Shown piece by piece: positions 61,001 through 64,000 of a DNA stretch of 64,000 nucleotides. This DNA is from Arthrobacter rhizosphaerae (lineage in GTDB: Bacteria; Actinomycetota; Actinomycetes; Actinomycetales; Micrococcaceae). Under the pieces are notes generated by a model, which was not told where the DNA came from, did no database searches, and saw nothing but the letters and a program-made list of their open reading frames with translations. The position numbers and the translations under genes were made by a program. The stretch is taken from assembly GCF_023062595.1 (NCBI RefSeq), contig NZ_JALLAN010000005.1:62001-126000 (forward strand), written 5' to 3'. Within the stretch, counting starts at the first letter, position 1, and each line of letters opens with the position of its first letter.

Positions 61001-64000
61001 TCGGGGAGCCAAAGCTCCGAGTTGAGTCAGGACCGCATTACCGCCGGAGATGACTGCGGCACGGCCTGCTGGCGGGCGCGCCTCCAGATCGAAACGCACG
61101 CCGAAGAAGTCACCGTCAAGAACGCTCCTGGGACAAATCAGTACCCCTGAGCCGTGGCTGCGTGCCTGCAGCATTAGGGGCACGCGTTGGGCGATGGTTG
61201 AGCTGAAGCCAGCAGCCAGGATTATTGTCACGCCCAGTGTGTTTAGGTCCAGCAGGCTGTTGTGTGCTGCCGGCGACAACCGGTCCGCGTCATCTACAAG
61301 GGCTATAGCACCGGGGGTGAGTCCTCCCGATGTAGCCTCCGCGGCCAGACTGGACCAGTAAGAACCCAAATCTGCATCCCGCTCCGGGCATAGCCAGGCG
61401 GCTTCCCCCGGGTTCATTTCAGGGAGAGCCTGCAGAAATGTACTTTTGCCGGCCGATGGGCCACCCAGCACGGCGAGGACGCCGCCCTTGGGAAGATCCA
61501 GGGTTATGGGCTCCAGCTCATCTCCACCTACTCCTATCAGGAGCGTATGGTTCCGTCGCCTTGGCGCAGGTCCGGTGGGAGCGCTTCGCCGGGATGCAGC
61601 GGCCTCATACCGGTCTCTGATGGCTCTCCCATCAACGGAGACAGGGAGGCGCTCCACTCTGAACGGTGTTGTTTTTGGGGTTGGAACCGGTGCTTGAAGC
61701 CTCAGGGCATTCTCCGGTGGAGCGAAGAATTGGACCATGGACGGACTCCCCTTAACAAGGGACCCAAAAGCGATGGCTCTGCCTTTTACCGGGGGCACAG
61801 CAGGGAGGCGCGGCCATGCGAGGCGGCCTTCCTCGCTGGAACCTGTAGGGAAGAAGCACCTGTTCGGAAGTGATGAAAAAAACCGCGCTGTCACGAGTTC
61901 GCGATCTCCGGAAATGAGGACCGTGACATTGGCTTTCATGCCGTCCCTGACGATGTTCTCCAGCAGGTCTTCAGCCCAGACCAGCGGACCGGCGCGGAGC
62001 GCGGAGACCCAGGAGCCCCAACCTGAGACGACGAGGATAAGAGGAGGATTTGCGCCGTCGCCCTGATTGCTCAAGCGGACAGACATCTCGTGGGCAACGC
62101 GTTCCAGCACGCGGACTCCGCGACGAAGTTCATGAAGGCCGGCCACTGCACCCACGCATGGCAGCTCGGACATTTCACTCAATGAGCCGGCGGAGTCCAG
62201 AACGTAAAAATGCGCTTCCCTTGGGATCTCCAGCATTTGTCGCAGGATCAGGTGCATCGCATCGTCCGTACCTGCTGACGTCGTTCCCACCAGCCCAAGA
62301 TGACCGTCAACCGAGGGATCCCATTTCAGGGCTGTAACTATCTGCTGTTCGGGAAAGTCAACCCACCCGAGCTCCACCAGGCAGCCGGGGTCCGGACCCG
62401 GGAACGGAAGAAATTCAGGTAGCGCCGGCATCACCGGTGCACGGACGGGCGCACCACCAAGATTTGTCCAGAGGGAACAAGCCTGGCGGATGAGTGGAGC
62501 GGCGGCGTCCGCCGGAGTGATCGATACTTTTGCAGTATCGCGCTGCCCTGGAACCGAGCCGGGCGCGGCTAGGACATCAAGGGTTGTTGCGACAGTCAGG
62601 TCGCAGCCAACCGGAGCTGTCGTTCCCGTCAGCGCAGCCGTCTGGAATTCTTCGGGTGGGTCAGTTCCGCGGGCAAGGAAGGCCCGGCCAGGGTGCCCCA
62701 CCGGGATCCTGGCAGCCGCACCTGAGTTGATGATGTCGGCTGATTCCAGTTCTGACTGCACCCGCAGAGCGATGCTGGTGGTTACATTCGCGCGGATATC
62801 AGCTGTAATCGCACCTTGTGGGCGCTGGGTGGCCATGATGAGGTGCAGGCCGAGGGACCGGCCGATGGCAGCAATTCTCATGAGTTCGCGAAGTGCTTCC
62901 GGAGCGTCCTCGACCAGCATTCTGAACTCGTCAATAACCAGCACCAGATGGGGTAAGTCCTGCATCTTTCCGGTGGTTGCGGCCCGGTAGCTTGCGAGAT
63001 CAGGGGTTTCAGCCCGGGCGAGGAGTTCTTCACGGCGGCGAATTTCCGCACGCATGGAGACTAGAAATCGATGAAGTTCATGCTGAGACAGATCCGTCAG
63101 CAAGCCGACGCAATGCGGCAACCCGGTCAGTGGCCCGAGCCCGGAACCGCCCTTAAAATCCACGAAGAGGAAGTTGACGCGTTCGGGCGGAAACGACAAG
63201 GCAAGGGAAACCGTCAGGCTGCGGAGCAGTTCGGACTTACCTGAACCGGTGGTACCGGCTACCAGCAGGTGCGGGCCGTCTGCCTGCAGGTCAAAGAGGC
63301 GCGGACCGAAGGCTCCCACGCCAAGGCTGACGGGGAGACCTGGCTTTCCCCGGGATTCGTCCCAGCGCCGGGCAAGTTCGGCATCCGAGAGCGTAAGCAC
63401 ATCTCCCAGCGAACACGTTTCCGGTACACGTTGCCGGGCAGCATTATCCCGTGGCTGGCTGGAGGCGAGCTGTCGGCAGAAGTTATCGAAAACCACAGCA
63501 GAAACGCGGTCCGCTACAAAATCAAAGCTGCCTGCGGCACTCGTCAACCGAGCCATGCCTCCGCTTAAATCGATATGCGGGCCATCCATGTCCTTCGAAA
63601 GTTCGCTGCCTGCGCCGGAACACTGAAAAACTTGCCAACCGTTAGTCACTGCCACGGAAACGACTGTGTCAATGTCGCCTGAACAGCGGATATCTTCCAG
63701 AATGATCAGCACTCCATGAAGGAATCCCTGACCTGGACCATCAGAAAGACGGGCCAAACAGGCAGCAGCCCCCGTCATCAGGGAGACCTGTGCGAGAAAC
63801 CGGGCAGCGAGGGGGAGTTCCCTGGCTGCACCCAGGATCAGCACGCGGGTTCCGCTGCCAAGGGGAAAGGCTGCGAGCTGCATGATCACGGACCTGACAA
63901 GACCCGCCACGGCTTCGTCAGGCCCTTGCACACGGCGCGTTCCGGGACCCGGTTCAAGCCTTACCGCGACAGCTTCCAGTAGGGGCGGGCGAAATCCGGG
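60995..64000 (-). CDS. EccC/FtsK-SpoIIIE-type multi-ATPase protein, 5' end outside window
   Basis: At least 1001 codons, still open at the right edge, so the N-terminus is missing; the GTG at 63931 is only an internal possibility. Three FtsK-like ATPase domains are seen. Domain 1 is complete with P-loop GTTGSGKS (about 63.24 kb), LFVDFKGGS and LVLVIDEFR as Walker B. Domain 2 has a degraded P-loop (GTTSAGTDD). Domain 3 has GGPSAGKST. This is the layout of type VII secretion motor EccC/EssC. No WXG100 or other secretion gene lies within the window; its partners, if any, are to the right. It probably drives protein export. Confidence 0.85.
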   Translation of the reverse strand, partial: PGFRPPLLEAVAVRLEPGPGTRRVQGPDEAVAGLVRSVIMQLAAFPLGSGTRVLILGAARELPLAARFLAQVSLMTGAAACLARLSDGPGQGFLHGVLIILEDIRCSGDIDTVVSVAVTNGWQVFQCSGAGSELSKDMDGPHIDLSGGMARLTSAAGSFDFVADRVSAVVFDNFCRQLASSQPRDNAARQRVPETCSLGDVLTLSDAELARRWDESRGKPGLPVSLGVGAFGPRLFDLQADGPHLLVAGTTGSGKSELLRSLTVSLALSFPPERVNFLFVDFKGGSGLGPLTGLPHCVGLLTDLSQHELHRFLVSMRAEIRRREELLARAETPDLASYRAATTGKMQDLPHLVLVIDEFRMLVEDAPEALRELMRIAAIGRSLGLHLIMATQRPQGAITADIRANVTTSIALRVQSELESADIINSGAAARIPVGHPGRAFLARGTDPPEEFQTAALTGTTAPVGCDLTVATTLDVLAAPGSVPGQRDTAKVSITPADAAAPLIRQACSLWTNLGGAPVRAPVMPALPEFLPFPGPDPGCLVELGWVDFPEQQIVTALKWDPSVDGHLGLVGTTSAGTDDAMHLILRQMLEIPREAHFYVLDSAGSLSEMSELPCVGAVAGLHELRRGVRVLERVAHEMSVRLSNQGDGANPPLILVVSGWGSWVSALRAGPLVWAEDLLENIVRDGMKANVTVLISGDRELVTARFFSSLPNRCFFPTGSSEEGRLAWPRLPAVPPVKGRAIAFGSLVKGSPSMVQFFAPPENALRLQAPVPTPKTTPFRVERLPVSVDGRAIRDRYEAAASRRSAPTGPAPRRRNHTLLIGVGGDELEPITLDLPKGGVLAVLGGPSAGKSTFLQALPEMNPGEAAWLCPERDADLGSYWSSLAAEATSGGLTPGAIALVDDADRLSPAAHNSLLDLNTLGVTIILAAGFSSTIAQRVPLMLQARSHGSGVLICPRSVLDGDFFGVRFDLEARPPAGRAAVISGGNAVLTQLGALAPRL

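Noticed and set aside
1..64000. CRISPR arrays, transposons, prophage or toxin-antitoxin genes
   Set aside because: I looked for regularly spaced repeats, transposase or integrase motifs and small paired genes and found none. The 10-bp repeats are far too short and unspaced for CRISPR.

Overview
The window is 64 kb of chromosomal core sequence from a high-GC actinobacterium. It most likely comes from the Micrococcaceae (Arthrobacter / Pseudarthrobacter / Paenarthrobacter type). The evidence is the combination of WhiB1, MtrA-MtrB-LpqB, SigK-RskA, PdtaS, the 180-kDa type NAD-glutamate dehydrogenase, UPF0182 and Rv3235-like proteins, together with frequent GTG/TTG starts. I see no insertion sequence, prophage, CRISPR array or rRNA operon. 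The only RNA genes I can support are two nearly identical initiator tRNA-fMet genes.

Layout. 0-6.7 kb: SprT/YgjP-like metallopeptidase, zincin-2 family protein (minus strand), secreted PDZ/Lon-like protease and the giant UPF0182 membrane protein. 6.9-7.3 kb: twin initiator tRNAs. 7.5-13.5 kb: cytochrome b561-like protein, TPM-domain protein plus PspA (envelope stress pair, minus strand) and an HtrA/PepD protease. 13.8-18.4 kb: EtfBA, PIG-L deacetylase, SigK/RskA (minus strand) and TrmL. 18.5-24.4 kb: J-domain protein, lipoprotein, cysteine desulfurase and MnmA (the tRNA thiolation pair), with an FAD oxidoreductase in the opposite direction between the last two. 24.6-30.2 kb: a complete peptide-type ABC importer. 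30.2-31.7 kb: chorismate mutase and a MetE-like protein that has no cysteine. 31.7-38.3 kb, minus strand: a tightly overlapped membrane operon (GPDPase-membrane-domain protein, DUF4129, DUF4350, MoxR, DUF58, then DUF4166). 38.5-48.9 kb: mtrA-mtrB-lpqB, comF, hpf, YcaQ-like, secA. 48.9-53.4 kb: a small envelope cluster (Rv3235-like, LysM, unknown, small HTH, SAF/CpaB-like, CpaE-like). 53.5-60.2 kb: GDH-180, PdtaS, WhiB1. 60.4-64 kb: small membrane protein and an EccC-like FtsK/SpoIIIE ATPase that runs off the right edge.

The most interesting part is 48.9-53.4 kb. Two divergent intergenic regions, about 1 kb apart, carry the same 10-bp-period direct repeat (unit ATGCAGTTTG). The repeats lie about 90 bp upstream of the two plus-strand genes in both cases. 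Between them sits a 71-residue MerR/BldC/excisionase-type DNA-binding protein. This looks like a self-contained regulon controlling a CpaB/CpaE-like pair that has no Tad pilus motor, pilin or secretin in the window.

Other observations worth checking are several genes whose -10 box sits exactly 6 nt before the start codon (leaderless mRNAs), and a near-perfect CRP-type site upstream of whiB1. Start codons were moved inward from the longest frame wherever a Shine-Dalgarno sequence, a signal peptide or an overlapping stop codon supports it; each case is explained in its entry.
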